From positions 1 to 38,929 of the forward strand of contig JAQWFM010000014.1 in assembly GCA_028704415.1 (NCBI GenBank): a stretch of DNA of 38,929 nt. Reading direction: 5' to 3'. Of this stretch, positions 28,223 to 36,560 are shown in pieces. The stretch is from Oscillospiraceae bacterium. Its GTDB lineage: Bacteria > Bacillota > Clostridia > Saccharofermentanales > Fastidiosipilaceae. The notes under the pieces are model-generated. The model worked only from the letters and a program-made list of their open reading frames with translations. It ran no database searches and was not told the origin of the DNA. The number at the start of each line of letters is the position of its first letter. The stretch's first letter is position 1. The position numbers were made by a program, and so were the translations under genes.

Positions 28223-30159
28223 TGCGACATCAGGTGTTTTTAAAGCGAATCATGGCGCTAATGGTCATTGCCATTACACTTTCGGCAGCGCTGACGCTAT
28301 TTTTTTATTACTTTATTACCTCTGACGTGATTTACTCCGACATGGCCCGTCGGGATTTTTTACAAAAAGGTTCCTTGCTGGCCGACCAGTCAGAATCTTA
28401 TCTGCTCAAGCAAGTCAGCGAGGGGGAATATAATGCCGCCGTCTCCATGAGTGCGGCTATGCTCAACGCGCCCATTGCCATCCAGTTTTTTGACGATAAA
28501 CAAATCGTGCAATTCAGTCTCCCCCAGGGTACGGATCTGGATGACAGCGCTATAGCTCAGGCTGAAACCTTGATTGAAAATTCCCGGGCGGACATTGAAA
28601 AGCAACAAACAGTTTACTTAAGGACTAAACTGGGAGACAACCAGATTGATGCCATAATTGTCGGTTACCCCATTGAAGTATTTGACAGTAATAGCGGTAA
28701 CCGGGACATCCGCGGCGCTGTTTACATTATCAAGTCCATGAACTATATCCGGACCGGTTATGACAGTTTGAATTTCGCGCTGATTTTCGCTTCATGTATT
28801 GCTGTCATTCTTATGTTATTACCTACTTACATCGCCATTTCCCGTCTGATTCGGCCTTTGAATCAGGTAAAGAACGTCGCTACCGCTATGTCTAACGGTA
28901 ACTTCACCTTGCGAGCTGACAGCAACCAGCCCGGTGAAATAGGCGAATTAGGCCAGGCAATCAATGATCTGGCAGCGGACCTTGACCGCAGTATTTCGGC
29001 TTTGATGACGGAACGCAACCGCCTGCGCCAGATATTGGATAATTTAAGCGAAGGTATAATTGCGGTCAACCCGGAATTGATCGTTACCCACGCAAATCCG
29101 GCCGTCAGCCGCCTGCTGGGCTTTCCGGGTGCCGAACTGCCAGATGAAGCCCAGGATCCAGCCAGCGCGGCAAACGAGAGTCAGGATGAAAATGAATCCA
29201 ATCGCAGTTTATCCGTGCTGCTGCAGTTGAAATCCGGTAAAGATTTGCTGGATGATTTTAAGAAAGCAATCCGGCAGCAAAAAACGGTTAACCGCTCCTT
29301 CCAAAATGAAGATCGGATTCTGTTTTTTCAGGTGGCTCCGCTACTGGATGAAGATCAAAAGGTCATTGGCGCGGTGGCCTTGTTGCGGGATGTCACCGCC
29401 GCAGAAAAGCTGGAACAAACCAGGCGCGACTATATAGCTAACGTATCTCACGAACTCAGGACGCCCCTGACCGCCCTGCGCGGTTTGATTGAACCGCTGG
29501 CTGATGGTCTGGTTACGGAAGAAACTGACCGCCTGAGATATTACAGTATTATCCAGAATGAAACCTTGCGACTCTCTCGCTTAATTGATGATATGCTGGA
29601 GTTAAGCAGGCTTCAGGCTGGCAAGATTTCACTAAAGCGCAGTCAGTTCAATATTTGGGAAATTCTGCGTGAGGTTGAAGCCAAGTATCAGGCAATCGCT
29701 GAAGAAAAGGGGCTGACTTTTGCCTTGCCCCCCTATCGCGCTGATACGCCCCTGGTATACAGTAACCCGGATCGGATTGAGCAGGTTCTGGTCATTCTGC
29801 TGGATAATGCCATGAAGTACACTGACGCCGGTGGTATTATTGAAATCCAGTTGGGCAGTGAAAGTGACAAACTAATTCTGGCTGTCAAAGATACCGGCAA
29901 GGGTATCAGTGCTGATGATCAGCAACACGTATTTGAGCGTTTCTATAAAGCGGATCGCTCGCGCGGTCGCAGCGGCACGGGGCTGGGACTTTCCATTGCC
30001 AAAGAAATGCTTAATATTTTGGGCGAACGGATCTGGGTCAGAAGCTATTTAGGCCATGGTTCAACCTTCTATTTTAGTATCAGCAAATTGCAGTCCAGCC
30101 GGATGGCTCCCAATACTCAGGAACAAGGAGGACAAGGTCCCCGAAACGCGGTAGACTAA
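28222..30159 (+). CDS. Membrane sensor histidine kinase (HAMP-PAS)
   Basis: The 645-residue kinase partners the regulator directly upstream. It has a membrane segment at about 10-33, an extracytoplasmic sensor domain (about 34-182), a second segment (about 183-207), HAMP (about 208-258) and a PAS-like domain (about 265-395). The PAS-like domain carries an acidic Asp/Glu/Asn-rich insert at 305-328. HisKA follows with H410 in NVSHELRTPLTALRG. The ATPase domain has N529 in LLDNAMKYTD, G1 DTGKGIS and G2 GTGLGLSIAK. The architecture resembles PhoR/WalK, but no pho, pst or walHI genes are nearby. It shares one base with the regulator gene. Confidence 0.95.
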   Translation: MRHQVFLKRIMALMVIAITLSAALTLFFYYFITSDVIYSDMARRDFLQKGSLLADQSESYLLKQVSEGEYNAAVSMSAAMLNAPIAIQFFDDKQIVQFSLPQGTDLDDSAIAQAETLIENSRADIEKQQTVYLRTKLGDNQIDAIIVGYPIEVFDSNSGNRDIRGAVYIIKSMNYIRTGYDSLNFALIFASCIAVILMLLPTYIAISRLIRPLNQVKNVATAMSNGNFTLRADSNQPGEIGELGQAINDLAADLDRSISALMTERNRLRQILDNLSEGIIAVNPELIVTHANPAVSRLLGFPGAELPDEAQDPASAANESQDENESNRSLSVLLQLKSGKDLLDDFKKAIRQQKTVNRSFQNEDRILFFQVAPLLDEDQKVIGAVALLRDVTAAEKLEQTRRDYIANVSHELRTPLTALRGLIEPLADGLVTEETDRLRYYSIIQNETLRLSRLIDDMLELSRLQAGKISLKRSQFNIWEILREVEAKYQAIAEEKGLTFALPPYRADTPLVYSNPDRIEQVLVILLDNAMKYTDAGGIIEIQLGSESDKLILAVKDTGKGISADDQQHVFERFYKADRSRGRSGTGLGLSIAKEMLNILGERIWVRSYLGHGSTFYFSISKLQSSRMAPNTQEQGGQGPRNAVD

Positions 30160-30224
30160 GCTTAAACTAAGTTATTTACAAAAGGTCTCAGCATCTTCGT
30201 AAAACTTTAGCTTGCGTTCATCTA

Positions 30225-30253
30225 TTGGCAACAAATTATAACTAACATATGAT
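30225..30253 (+). promoter_or_regulatory. Possible promoter of the UspA-like gene
   Basis: TTGGCA (30225-30230) and TATGAT (30248-30253) are 17 bases apart. Transcription would begin almost at the ribosome binding site, giving a very short leader. An alternative is TTGCGT with TATAAC a few bases upstream. Confidence 0.45.
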
Positions 30254-30271
30254 ACATAAGGAGGATAAATT

Positions 30272-30700
30272 ATGATCCTTGTTTGTGTAACTGACCAAAC
30301 TTCTTGTGAAGCGCAAATCCGGGCCGGGGCCAGACTGGGCCTGCAGCTAAAACGCAAAGTACATGTACTTTCAGTCATGCCCTCGCGGACCGACGGGCAA
30401 ATGAATACCCTCAGCAGCCCCGCTCTGGAATATTTATATGAGATTAGCCGTGAAGTTCACGCGGAAATGAATGTATTTTTTGATAATGACCCCGTCGGCT
30501 GTGTGATGCGCTACATAAATGCCCAGACAGATAAAATAGAGGGCATAATTGTGGGGCAGCCCAAAGATGGCAGCAGCAATCGATTTTTAGAACGGATCAC
30601 GGATGACCGCAGCGATCTGCCCATTTATATGATGTCAGCTTCAGGTATAATGTTACCAGTTAATATTGAAACCCGCCAGGTCAGTCGGCAGACGTCCTGA
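30272..30700 (+). CDS. Small UspA/KdpD-type universal stress domain protein
   Basis: The 142-residue protein starts MILVCVTDQTSCEAQIRAGA and has a beta-strand/helix pattern with VHVLSVMP and GIIVGQPKDGSSNRFLERI. This resembles the USP domain of KdpD sensor kinases and stand-alone UspA proteins. The second glycine motif is partial, so nucleotide binding is unsure. AAGGAGG stands seven bases before the ATG. It follows the two-component genes on the same strand after 112 bases and may be linked with them functionally. Its role is unknown. Confidence 0.6.
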   Translation: MILVCVTDQTSCEAQIRAGARLGLQLKRKVHVLSVMPSRTDGQMNTLSSPALEYLYEISREVHAEMNVFFDNDPVGCVMRYINAQTDKIEGIIVGQPKDGSSNRFLERITDDRSDLPIYMMSASGIMLPVNIETRQVSRQTS

Positions 30701-30767
30701 GCCGCCTGTTGCCTCCCGGTAGCAAACGGCTGGTCGGGATTATGGCATTTACAGGGGCAGGCTAAGC

Positions 30768-31595
30768 ATGAATCATCCTACAGACAATTATAATGAACCG
30801 AAAGCTGCCAGCAGCCGCCAGCTGATCGCTCCGGCCGGGTCAGACGGACGGGTCAGAATTAATAAATATCTTTCCGCGTGCTGCGGCGTCTCGCGCCGGG
30901 CAGCCGATACCCTGATCAGTCAGGGCCGGGTTACCGTAAACGGCTGCCTGGCTCAGCCGGGACTGATGGTGGCTTCAGACGACACCGTTAGGCTGGACCA
31001 GCAAGTCATTGCTGCCATTCCGCCGGCCCCAGTATATCTGGCCTTAAATAAGCCCCGAGGCATTATCTGTACGACCGATCGCCGCGTCAATGACAACATC
31101 AGTGACTTTCTCAATTTCCCTGAGCGCATCTATCCCATTGGGCGCCTGGACCGGGATTCAGAAGGGCTGCTGCTGCTAACGAATGATGGCAGCATTGTTA
31201 ACCAAATCCTCCGCGCACGGTTCAAGCATGAAAAGGAATACGAGGTAACCGTGCAGGAGTCTATTACGCCGGCTTTTATCCAGGGGATGCGGCAGCCGGT
31301 ACCAATTCTTGGCACCCTGACCCAGGCGGCTAAGGTACGCCAAATCGATGAGCACCGGTTCAGGATTATCCTGACTCAGGGCTTAAATCGGCAGATACGG
31401 CGCATGTGCGAGTACTTTCAGTTTCATGTCTGCGCCTTGCGCCGGCTGCGCATTATGAATATAACGCTGGGCAAATTGAAACCTGGTCAATGGCGGACCT
31501 TAAGTTATAAGGAGTTGCAGCAATTAGAGGCTTTACTGGAACGTTCAGGCTTGAATCAAAACTGTGATACGGAGGGAAATCAATATGACGAGTAA
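30768..31595 (+). CDS. rluF: RsuA/RluF-family pseudouridine synthase
   Basis: The 275-residue protein has an S4 RNA-binding domain (about 25-75: RINKYLSACCGVSRRAADTL) and a catalytic domain. The active aspartate is in YPIGRLDRDSEGLLLLTNDG. HEKEYEVTV, PVPILGTLTQAAKV, LTQGLNRQIRRMCEYF and LRRLRIMNITLG follow closely the pattern I recall for E. coli RluF, which modifies 23S rRNA U2604. Distinguishing RluF from RluB needs an alignment. The N-terminal 24 residues are not conserved. The last 11 bases overlap the following lipid kinase gene. Confidence 0.85.
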   Translation: MNHPTDNYNEPKAASSRQLIAPAGSDGRVRINKYLSACCGVSRRAADTLISQGRVTVNGCLAQPGLMVASDDTVRLDQQVIAAIPPAPVYLALNKPRGIICTTDRRVNDNISDFLNFPERIYPIGRLDRDSEGLLLLTNDGSIVNQILRARFKHEKEYEVTVQESITPAFIQGMRQPVPILGTLTQAAKVRQIDEHRFRIILTQGLNRQIRRMCEYFQFHVCALRRLRIMNITLGKLKPGQWRTLSYKELQQLEALLERSGLNQNCDTEGNQYDE

Positions 31596-32517
31596 ACAGG
31601 CAGGCGCACTGGCTGCCCGCTCCGGCAGCATTGTTTTGCTGATTAATTACTTTGCCGGCAGTTTTAAAGGCAGCAGCGCGGTAACTGATGTGATAGAGGA
31701 ACTGACTGCCGAAGGACATGCGATCAAGGTCGTACAGACGGTACCACCGGAACAGATGCCTCAGCATATTGCCGCGCTGGCGCAGGATTGTGATCTTTTA
31801 ATTTGCATGGGTGGCGACGGTACGTTAAATCAGGTTATCGACAGTTTACTGCAGTTGGATCACCGCCCGCTTTTAGGCTATATCGCGGCCGGAACCACCT
31901 GTGACTTTGCCCGGACCTTGGGCTTGCCTATCGATGATTTTGCCCTGGCTGCCCGGCAGATTGTACACGGTCAGGTTGGTACCCTTGACGCCGGGTGTCT
32001 TAATGACCGGCACTTTGCCTATGTTGCGTCGTTTGGGGCATTCACCCAGGTAGCTACCGGTACGCCCCGACAACTGAAGCAAAATCTGGGGCATGTCGCT
32101 TACTTTTTGGAGGGACTACGCAGCCTGCCCAGTATTAAGCCGATTCCCGTAAAAGTGACCTGGGAGGATGGAGAATTAAACACACCGTTGATTTTTGGCG
32201 CGGTCAGCAATTCAACCTCTATCGGCGGTATGTTGCGCTTATCTGAGGAAGATGTCAAAATGGATGACGGCCTGTTTGAATGTATGCTGATCAAACAACC
32301 GGCCAGCCCGATAGAAACGCCTACTATGCTGGCTAAGCTGATGAATCAGGATTACAGTGATAAAAATATTTTATTTTTTAGTTGTAAAGAGCTGACATTT
32401 AGTTTTGACAATCCCGTGGCCTGGACCGTGGATGGAGAAATTGCCGGGGATCTTCTTAATGCAAGGGTGACCAACCTGTATCACGCCTTAGATTTTGTAT
32501 TCCCGCCGGAAACATGA
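31585..32517 (+). CDS. YegS/DagK-family lipid kinase
   Basis: The protein (310 residues) is in the diacylglycerol kinase catalytic family. The glycine-rich nucleotide site MGGDGTLNQVIDSL is at about 79-92. LGYIAAGTTCDFARTLGLP is the substrate loop, with Cys where Asn is common. GGMLRLSEEDVKMDDGLFE and AWTVDGEIAGD follow as in YegS/BmrU/DgkB. The frame opens at 31564, but GGAGGG lies seven bases before the ATG at 31585, giving an 11-base overlap with the preceding gene. Likely substrates are diacylglycerol or a related lipid; a sphingosine-kinase-like relative cannot be excluded. The tmRNA -35 lies in its last codons. Confidence 0.88.
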   Translation: MTSKQAGALAARSGSIVLLINYFAGSFKGSSAVTDVIEELTAEGHAIKVVQTVPPEQMPQHIAALAQDCDLLICMGGDGTLNQVIDSLLQLDHRPLLGYIAAGTTCDFARTLGLPIDDFALAARQIVHGQVGTLDAGCLNDRHFAYVASFGAFTQVATGTPRQLKQNLGHVAYFLEGLRSLPSIKPIPVKVTWEDGELNTPLIFGAVSNSTSIGGMLRLSEEDVKMDDGLFECMLIKQPASPIETPTMLAKLMNQDYSDKNILFFSCKELTFSFDNPVAWTVDGEIAGDLLNARVTNLYHALDFVFPPET

Positions 32518-32523
32518 TATAAT
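32495..32523 (+). promoter_or_regulatory. Extended -10 promoter of ssrA
   Basis: TTGTAT (32495-32500) and a perfect TATAAT (32518-32523) are 17 bases apart, with TGA directly before the -10. The -35 lies in the last codons of the lipid kinase gene. Transcription should start near 32530. Confidence 0.8.
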
Positions 32524-32554
32524 AATTCCGCTCAACCAAAGGGAGTTCCAGTAT

Positions 32555-32954
32555 GGGGACGTACTGGTTTCGACAGGGTCGTTGAAGCAGAATAAGCGAG
32601 TAGTGGATTCTCGTTGGCCACTTTAAAAAACGAGAAACGCAAGTAATTGCAAAAGATAATTCTTATGTAGCTGCTCCCAGCTACGCTTGCGCAGCTTAAT
32701 TTAAGCTACGCCGTCAGCCCGTCTGATCTGCAGGATGGATTGCTGATGTCAGTTGGCAGACCTTAATACCGGGGAGGTCAAAGGTGTGAATGAGTCAGAT
32801 TTTGCTCCGCAGTCTGACTGGCCTCAGGAGCTACCGGCGGAAACGTTTGACGGTTTTTGTCTTCTAAAGGGAAATGAATAAAAATCGTATGCACTCGGAG
32901 AAAGTTCTGTGAATATAGCTTTGGACAGGAGTTCAATTCTCCTCGTCTCCACCA
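32555..32954 (+). ncRNA. ssrA: tmRNA
   Basis: The 400-base RNA rescues stalled ribosomes. The tRNA-like half is clear: GGGGACG at the 5' end pairs with CGTCTCC before ACCA, TGGTTTCGACAGGG is the conserved 5' segment, and GGAGTTCAATTCTCC forms the T-arm. The encoded tag, read from GCA at 32649 to the TAA at 32697, is (A)KDNSYVAAPSYACAA. The AKDNSY start is typical. The ACAA end replaces the common ALAA. The 3' CCA is encoded. It is followed by a strong terminator. Confidence 0.97.
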
Positions 32955-32957
32955 CCC

Positions 32958-32991
32958 AAAAACCCCAGGACATCTGTGTTCTGGGGTTTTT
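32958..32991. terminator. Strong bidirectional terminator after ssrA
   Basis: AAAAACCCCAG pairs with CTGGGGTTTTT, with extra ACA/TGT pairs inside. There are five T residues on either strand. It ends ssrA and probably also the convergent metB-patB transcript. Confidence 0.9.
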
Positions 32992-33112
32992 GCTTTGCCC
33001 TGCTCCTGCTATTACCCTGTCGCAGCCAGGTTTGACATCGGCCGTTGAGCATTTGCGTATCCGTAGGGGTTATGGGGGGAATTAATGAGTGGCCATATAC
33101 CGCAAAGCCAGT

Positions 33113-34294
33113 TCACCGCAGCTGCTGGCAAGCCGTTTGCAAGCGCCGCATCGCCTCCGTCAGCGTTGCTTTAGGGCAGGCTATATTAAGCCTGACAAAA
33201 CCCTCTCCGCCTTGACCAAAGATAAAGCCATCATCCAGCCAAAGCTTAGCTTGCTGTCGCATAAATTGGCGCAGCTCAGTCCCTTCCAGGTTTAGCTTTC
33301 GGCAATCCAGCCAGAGCAAATATGTGCCTTCGGGTTTAATGACTGCAAGTTCAGGCAGGTTTTGCGCGACAAATTGATCGATATAAGCGATATTATCCTG
33401 CAAATACAGCTTCAGCTCCTCCAGCCACGCTTCCCCTTCTGCGCTGTAGCAGGCTTTACAGGCGATCAAGCCCATGCAGTTGGCCTGGCTGTATCCGGCA
33501 GCATTGACTTCATGCTTAAAGGCGGTACGCATAGCCTGACCCGGCAAATAGATATTAGCTATCTGCAGTCCCGCCAGGTTGAACGTCTTGGATGGAGCTG
33601 TACAAACCATCGTTTGCTCCGCCAGGTTGGGATTAACCGTTAAAAAACTGCGATGGATGGCCGGCGCATACACAAAATCCGCATGGATTTCATCCGCTAC
33701 GATTTTAACCTGATACCTTGCGCAAAGGTCACCCAGTTGCCGCAGCTCTGTGGCGGTCCATACCCGGCCTACCGGATTATGCGGATTGCAGAGGAACAGC
33801 AGCTTCACCTGCTGCGTTTCCAGTTGCCGCCGCAAGGAGACAAAATCCATCTCATAATGGCCGTCACGCAAGCTGAGCGGTGAGGTGACTAAGCGACGGT
33901 TATTATCAAGAATCACCTCAGTAAAAGGATAATATACCGGCGTCTGAATTAAGACCGCATCACCAGGCTGGGTAAAAGCGCGTACGGCCATAGCCAAAGC
34001 AAAAACAACGCCAGGGGTCTGAACGAAGCCATTGAGGTCCGGTTGCCACTGCCAGCGTCGGCTAAACCAATACCTCAGGGCCTCATAGTATCCCTGATCC
34101 GGTTCCGTATAGCCAAAGATGCCGTGCTCAGCCCGTTGGATCAGGGCCTGGCTGACACAGGGCGGACAGCGAAAATCCTGATCTGCTACCCACAGGGGCA
34201 GACAATCCTCAGGTACCTGCCGGGCGGCTGCACAATCATATTTTAACGAGCCCGTACCTTTGCGGTCTATGACCTGGTCAAAATTATAAGTCAT
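33113..34294 (-). CDS. PatB/MalY-type PLP C-S lyase (cystathionine beta-lyase-like aminotransferase)
   Basis: The protein (393 residues) is a fold type I PLP enzyme of the MalY/PatB family. It starts MTYNFDQVIDRKGTGSLKYD, the family N-terminus, and has WVADQDF, PGVVFALAMAVRAFTQPGD, CNPHNPVGRVW and ADEIHADF. The PLP lysine is in PSKTFNLAGLQIAN. Such enzymes cleave cystathionine or cysteine at C-S to release homocysteine or sulfide plus pyruvate. An ATG at 34309 overlaps the metB stop, but AAAGGG lies six bases before the ATG at 34294 and the family start fits there. It is coupled with the MetB-like gene, supporting a transsulfuration role. Confidence 0.9.
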   Translation of the reverse strand: MTYNFDQVIDRKGTGSLKYDCAAARQVPEDCLPLWVADQDFRCPPCVSQALIQRAEHGIFGYTEPDQGYYEALRYWFSRRWQWQPDLNGFVQTPGVVFALAMAVRAFTQPGDAVLIQTPVYYPFTEVILDNNRRLVTSPLSLRDGHYEMDFVSLRRQLETQQVKLLFLCNPHNPVGRVWTATELRQLGDLCARYQVKIVADEIHADFVYAPAIHRSFLTVNPNLAEQTMVCTAPSKTFNLAGLQIANIYLPGQAMRTAFKHEVNAAGYSQANCMGLIACKACYSAEGEAWLEELKLYLQDNIAYIDQFVAQNLPELAVIKPEGTYLLWLDCRKLNLEGTELRQFMRQQAKLWLDDGFIFGQGGEGFVRLNIACPKATLTEAMRRLQTACQQLR

Positions 34295-34305
34295 GGCGGG
34301 CCCTT

Positions 34306-35442
34306 TCATTTCAGCGCAGCTGCCAAATCATCTTTAAGATCCTGTACAGCCTCCAGGCCCACTGACAAGCGCAGTAAGCAGTCATCGATACCTAACTTTT
34401 CCCTTAACTCTGGCGGCACTGCGGCATGGGTCTGGGTCATCGGGTAGGTCAGCAAGGTCTCAACCCCGCCTAAGCTTTCCGCAAACTGAATCAGGCTCAC
34501 TCTTCCAAGGAGTTGTCGGGCTGTATTGGCGTTATCAACTCTGAATGACAGCATGGCACCACTGCCGCGGCTTTGCCGTTTAGATAAGGCATAAGCCGGG
34601 TGACTGGTCAGACCCGGATAGTAAACCTTGCTGACGTGAGGCTGGCCCTGGAGCCAGTCTGCCAGGGCCACAGCGCTCGCCTGCTGCGCCGTCATCCGCA
34701 CGGCCAGGGTCTTGATCCCCCGCATGATCAGCCAGGCGTCAAAGGGTCCCAGACAGGCTCCGGTCGTACACTGAATCTGCTTTAGTTCTTCCCCGGTCGC
34801 CTCATCTTTACAGACCAAAAATCCGGCTAAGGTATCATTATGGCCGCCCAGAAATTTGGTTCCGCTATGAACTACAATGTCAGCCCCCAGGCGCAGCGGA
34901 TTTTGAAAGTAAGGAGACAGAAAGGTATTATCAACAATTAATCTGGCCTGATACTGGTGGCACAGTTCTGCTATGGCAGCGATATCACTGACATGCATCA
35001 TGGGATTAGTCGGGGTCTCAATAAAAACAGCCTTGGTTTCAGCCGTCAGCGCTGCCTTAACCTGGGTCAGATCACTGGTGTCGCAAGCTTCAATGTTCAG
35101 GCCGTTTTTTCGATTGATGGTATTAAAAAGCCGATATGAGCCGCCGTATAGATCATCTGAAACCACAATATGATCACCTGGCGAAAACAATTCCATTAAC
35201 GCGCTGATGGCGGCCATCCCCGTGCTGAAGGCGCGGCAGGACTGACCATACTCCAGTCCAGCCACAATTTTTTGCAGCTGTTCTCTGGTCGGGTTCTCCA
35301 GCCTGGAATAATCAAAGCCGCTGCTGCGGCCTAACTCCGGGTGGGCAAAGGTAGCTGTTTGATAAATTGGCATGCTGATACTACCGGTAAGCTCATATTG
35401 AGTTGGCTGCTCCAAATGTATACATCGCGTTTCCTGCTCCAT
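34306..35442 (-). CDS. Cys/Met metabolism PLP enzyme (cystathionine gamma-synthase or gamma-lyase)
   Basis: The 378-residue enzyme is in the MetB/MetC/Mgl family. It has SMPIYQTATFAHPELG, YSRLENPTREQL, SGMAAI-like STGMAAISALMELFSPGD, YGGSYRLF and ETPTNPMMHVSDI. DNTFLSPYFQNPLRLGADIV precedes the PLP lysine in SGTKFLGGHNDTLAG, and SLGGVETLLTYPMTQTHA closes the active site. Sequence alone does not separate synthase from lyase; pairing with a beta-lyase-like gene favours cystathionine gamma-synthase and methionine synthesis, but cysteine production is possible. GGAGGAG precedes the ATG. The leader carries a promoter, two inverted repeats and a terminator. Confidence 0.92.
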   Translation of the reverse strand: MEQETRCIHLEQPTQYELTGSISMPIYQTATFAHPELGRSSGFDYSRLENPTREQLQKIVAGLEYGQSCRAFSTGMAAISALMELFSPGDHIVVSDDLYGGSYRLFNTINRKNGLNIEACDTSDLTQVKAALTAETKAVFIETPTNPMMHVSDIAAIAELCHQYQARLIVDNTFLSPYFQNPLRLGADIVVHSGTKFLGGHNDTLAGFLVCKDEATGEELKQIQCTTGACLGPFDAWLIMRGIKTLAVRMTAQQASAVALADWLQGQPHVSKVYYPGLTSHPAYALSKRQSRGSGAMLSFRVDNANTARQLLGRVSLIQFAESLGGVETLLTYPMTQTHAAVPPELREKLGIDDCLLRLSVGLEAVQDLKDDLAAALK

Positions 35443-35458
35443 TGCTACTCTCCTCCGT

Positions 35459-35497
35459 AAAAAAAGCCGGTACAGTTATTGAGGTAACCATACCGGC
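35459..35497 (-). terminator. Leader terminator (attenuator) just before metB-like gene
   Basis: On the minus strand GCCGGTA (complement of 35491-35497) pairs with TACCGGC (complement of 35466-35472), followed by seven T residues. The T-tract ends about three bases before the GGAGGAG site of the metB-like gene. An upstream AGTTAT can pair with ATAACT inside the terminator loop, giving a possible competing structure. Confidence 0.75.
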
Positions 35498-35581
35498 AAA
35501 GATAACTCAGTTTCTGTTGCGGGGCTGACTAATTGCCTTTATCAAATTAAGTCTGCCGCAAGTGTAAAACCTGATAATCAT

Positions 35582-35601
35582 TGATACAGTTTGCTGTATC
35601 A
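35582..35601 (-). repeat. Inverted repeat 2 in the metB-like leader
   Basis: TGATACAG and CTGTATCA form an eight-base perfect inverted repeat with a four-base centre. It lies downstream of the predicted transcription start, so it could act as an RNA hairpin or a second protein site. Confidence 0.6.
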
Positions 35602-35602
35602 T

Positions 35603-35623
35603 TACCTACTATTATCGTAGGTA
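35603..35623 (-). promoter_or_regulatory. Operator-like inverted repeat over the metB-like transcription start
   Basis: TACCTAC, seven bases, GTAGGTA: a perfect seven-base dyad that begins two bases after the -10 and covers the start site. A repressor bound here would block initiation. The form recalls sites of Rrf2-family regulators (CymR/IscR type) that control sulfur genes in Firmicutes; this identity is inference. Confidence 0.6.
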
Positions 35624-35624
35624 T

Positions 35625-35653
35625 ACTATATTGCCAATTAATCCTGCTGTCAA
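35625..35653 (-). promoter_or_regulatory. Strong promoter of the metB-patB operon
   Basis: A perfect TTGACA (complement of 35648-35653) is 17 bases from TATAGT (complement of 35625-35630; five of six). It starts about 20 bases after the aldolase stop and gives a leader of roughly 180 bases. Confidence 0.85.
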
Positions 35654-35672
35654 GGGACAAAATAGCTGAAAA

Positions 35673-36560
35673 TCAAGTTATGGAAGCAGCATAGATCAGG
35701 TCAATTGAATCAGCAATCCGCTCATCAAAAGCGGCATCAGACATCTGGGCAGTCAAGCCTTCAGATAAAGCCCGGGAGAAGCTGGCAATTAAGCCGTGAT
35801 TTTCTGCCAAACGCTGATTGGCCTCTTCCTGCGAGTAACCGCCGGACAGCGCCACCACCCGTAAAACCCGCGGATCCGCAATCAGATCGGCGTAAAAATT
35901 CTCTTTCGTGGGGATGGAAACCTTCAGCATCACCTGCTGGCCTTCCGGCAGTTTATCCAGCTGCTTTTTAATTTCCGCCTTCAGGATAGCTTCAGACTCT
36001 GCTTTGTCCGTGCTGTGAATATCAACTTCCGGCTCAATAATGGGCACAAGACCAGCGGCCAAAATCTGACGGCCCAGTTCAAACTGCTGGTCTGCAATAT
36101 CAGCAATCCCCTTAGCATTAGCCTGCTTAATGACTGAGCGCATTTTAGTCCCAAAGATATGACGCTCATTAGCTCTGCTGAGCAGTTCATCTAACTTAGG
36201 AATGGGTTTCATGAGTTGAACCCCGTTTTGTTCCTCAGCCAGGCCCTTATCAACTTTCAGGATCGGAACGACACCCTTGACTTCCCACAAGTAGTCAGCG
36301 GTATAACGGCCTTCAATCTTACGATCCATTGTCTGCTCAAACAAAATCGCCGCTAAAATATGGCTGGATGAAAAGGCCGGACTGGTGATAATTCTGGTTC
36401 TCATTTTATGAACCAGATCAAACATCTCATCCTCACTGCTGTAGCTGTCCCTGGGAACACCATAAGCTGCCAGTGCCTTGGGCGTACTGCCGCCTGACTG
36501 GTCCAGTGCAGCAATAAAGCCCTTGCCATTTTTCATTCGTTCATATTGTTCCTGGTTCAT
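35673..36560 (-). CDS. fda: Class I fructose-bisphosphate aldolase, bacterial type
   Basis: The 295-residue glycolytic enzyme forms a Schiff base with fructose 1,6-bisphosphate. It begins [20 protein letters not shown] and continues [63 protein letters not shown] and [11 protein letters not shown]. This pattern closely resembles the staphylococcal class I enzyme. Many Clostridia instead use the zinc-dependent class II type. The frame opens at 36596, but GAGGTG lies before the ATG at 36560, which also matches the family N-terminus. A seven-base-pair hairpin (36584-36609) lies in its leader. Confidence 0.95.
   Translation of the reverse strand: MNQEQYERMKNGKGFIAALDQSGGSTPKALAAYGVPRDSYSSEDEMFDLVHKMRTRIITSPAFSSSHILAAILFEQTMDRKIEGRYTADYLWEVKGVVPILKVDKGLAEEQNGVQLMKPIPKLDELLSRANERHIFGTKMRSVIKQANAKGIADIADQQFELGRQILAAGLVPIIEPEVDIHSTDKAESEAILKAEIKKQLDKLPEGQQVMLKVSIPTKENFYADLIADPRVLRVVALSGGYSQEEANQRLAENHGLIASFSRALSEGLTAQMSDAAFDERIADSIDLIYAASIT

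Noticed and set aside
35480-35605. Possible leader peptide (ATG near 35605, TGA near 35508, minus strand) ahead of metB-like gene
   Set aside because: An in-frame 32-codon run ends just before the terminator, but its ribosome binding site is poor and it has one Cys codon and only start-type Met codons, so a classical peptide attenuator is not supported.
35443-35657. S-box (SAM-I) riboswitch or T-box ahead of metB-like gene
   Set aside because: Neither the S-box core nor the T-box antiterminator consensus could be seen; only the terminator half is evident.
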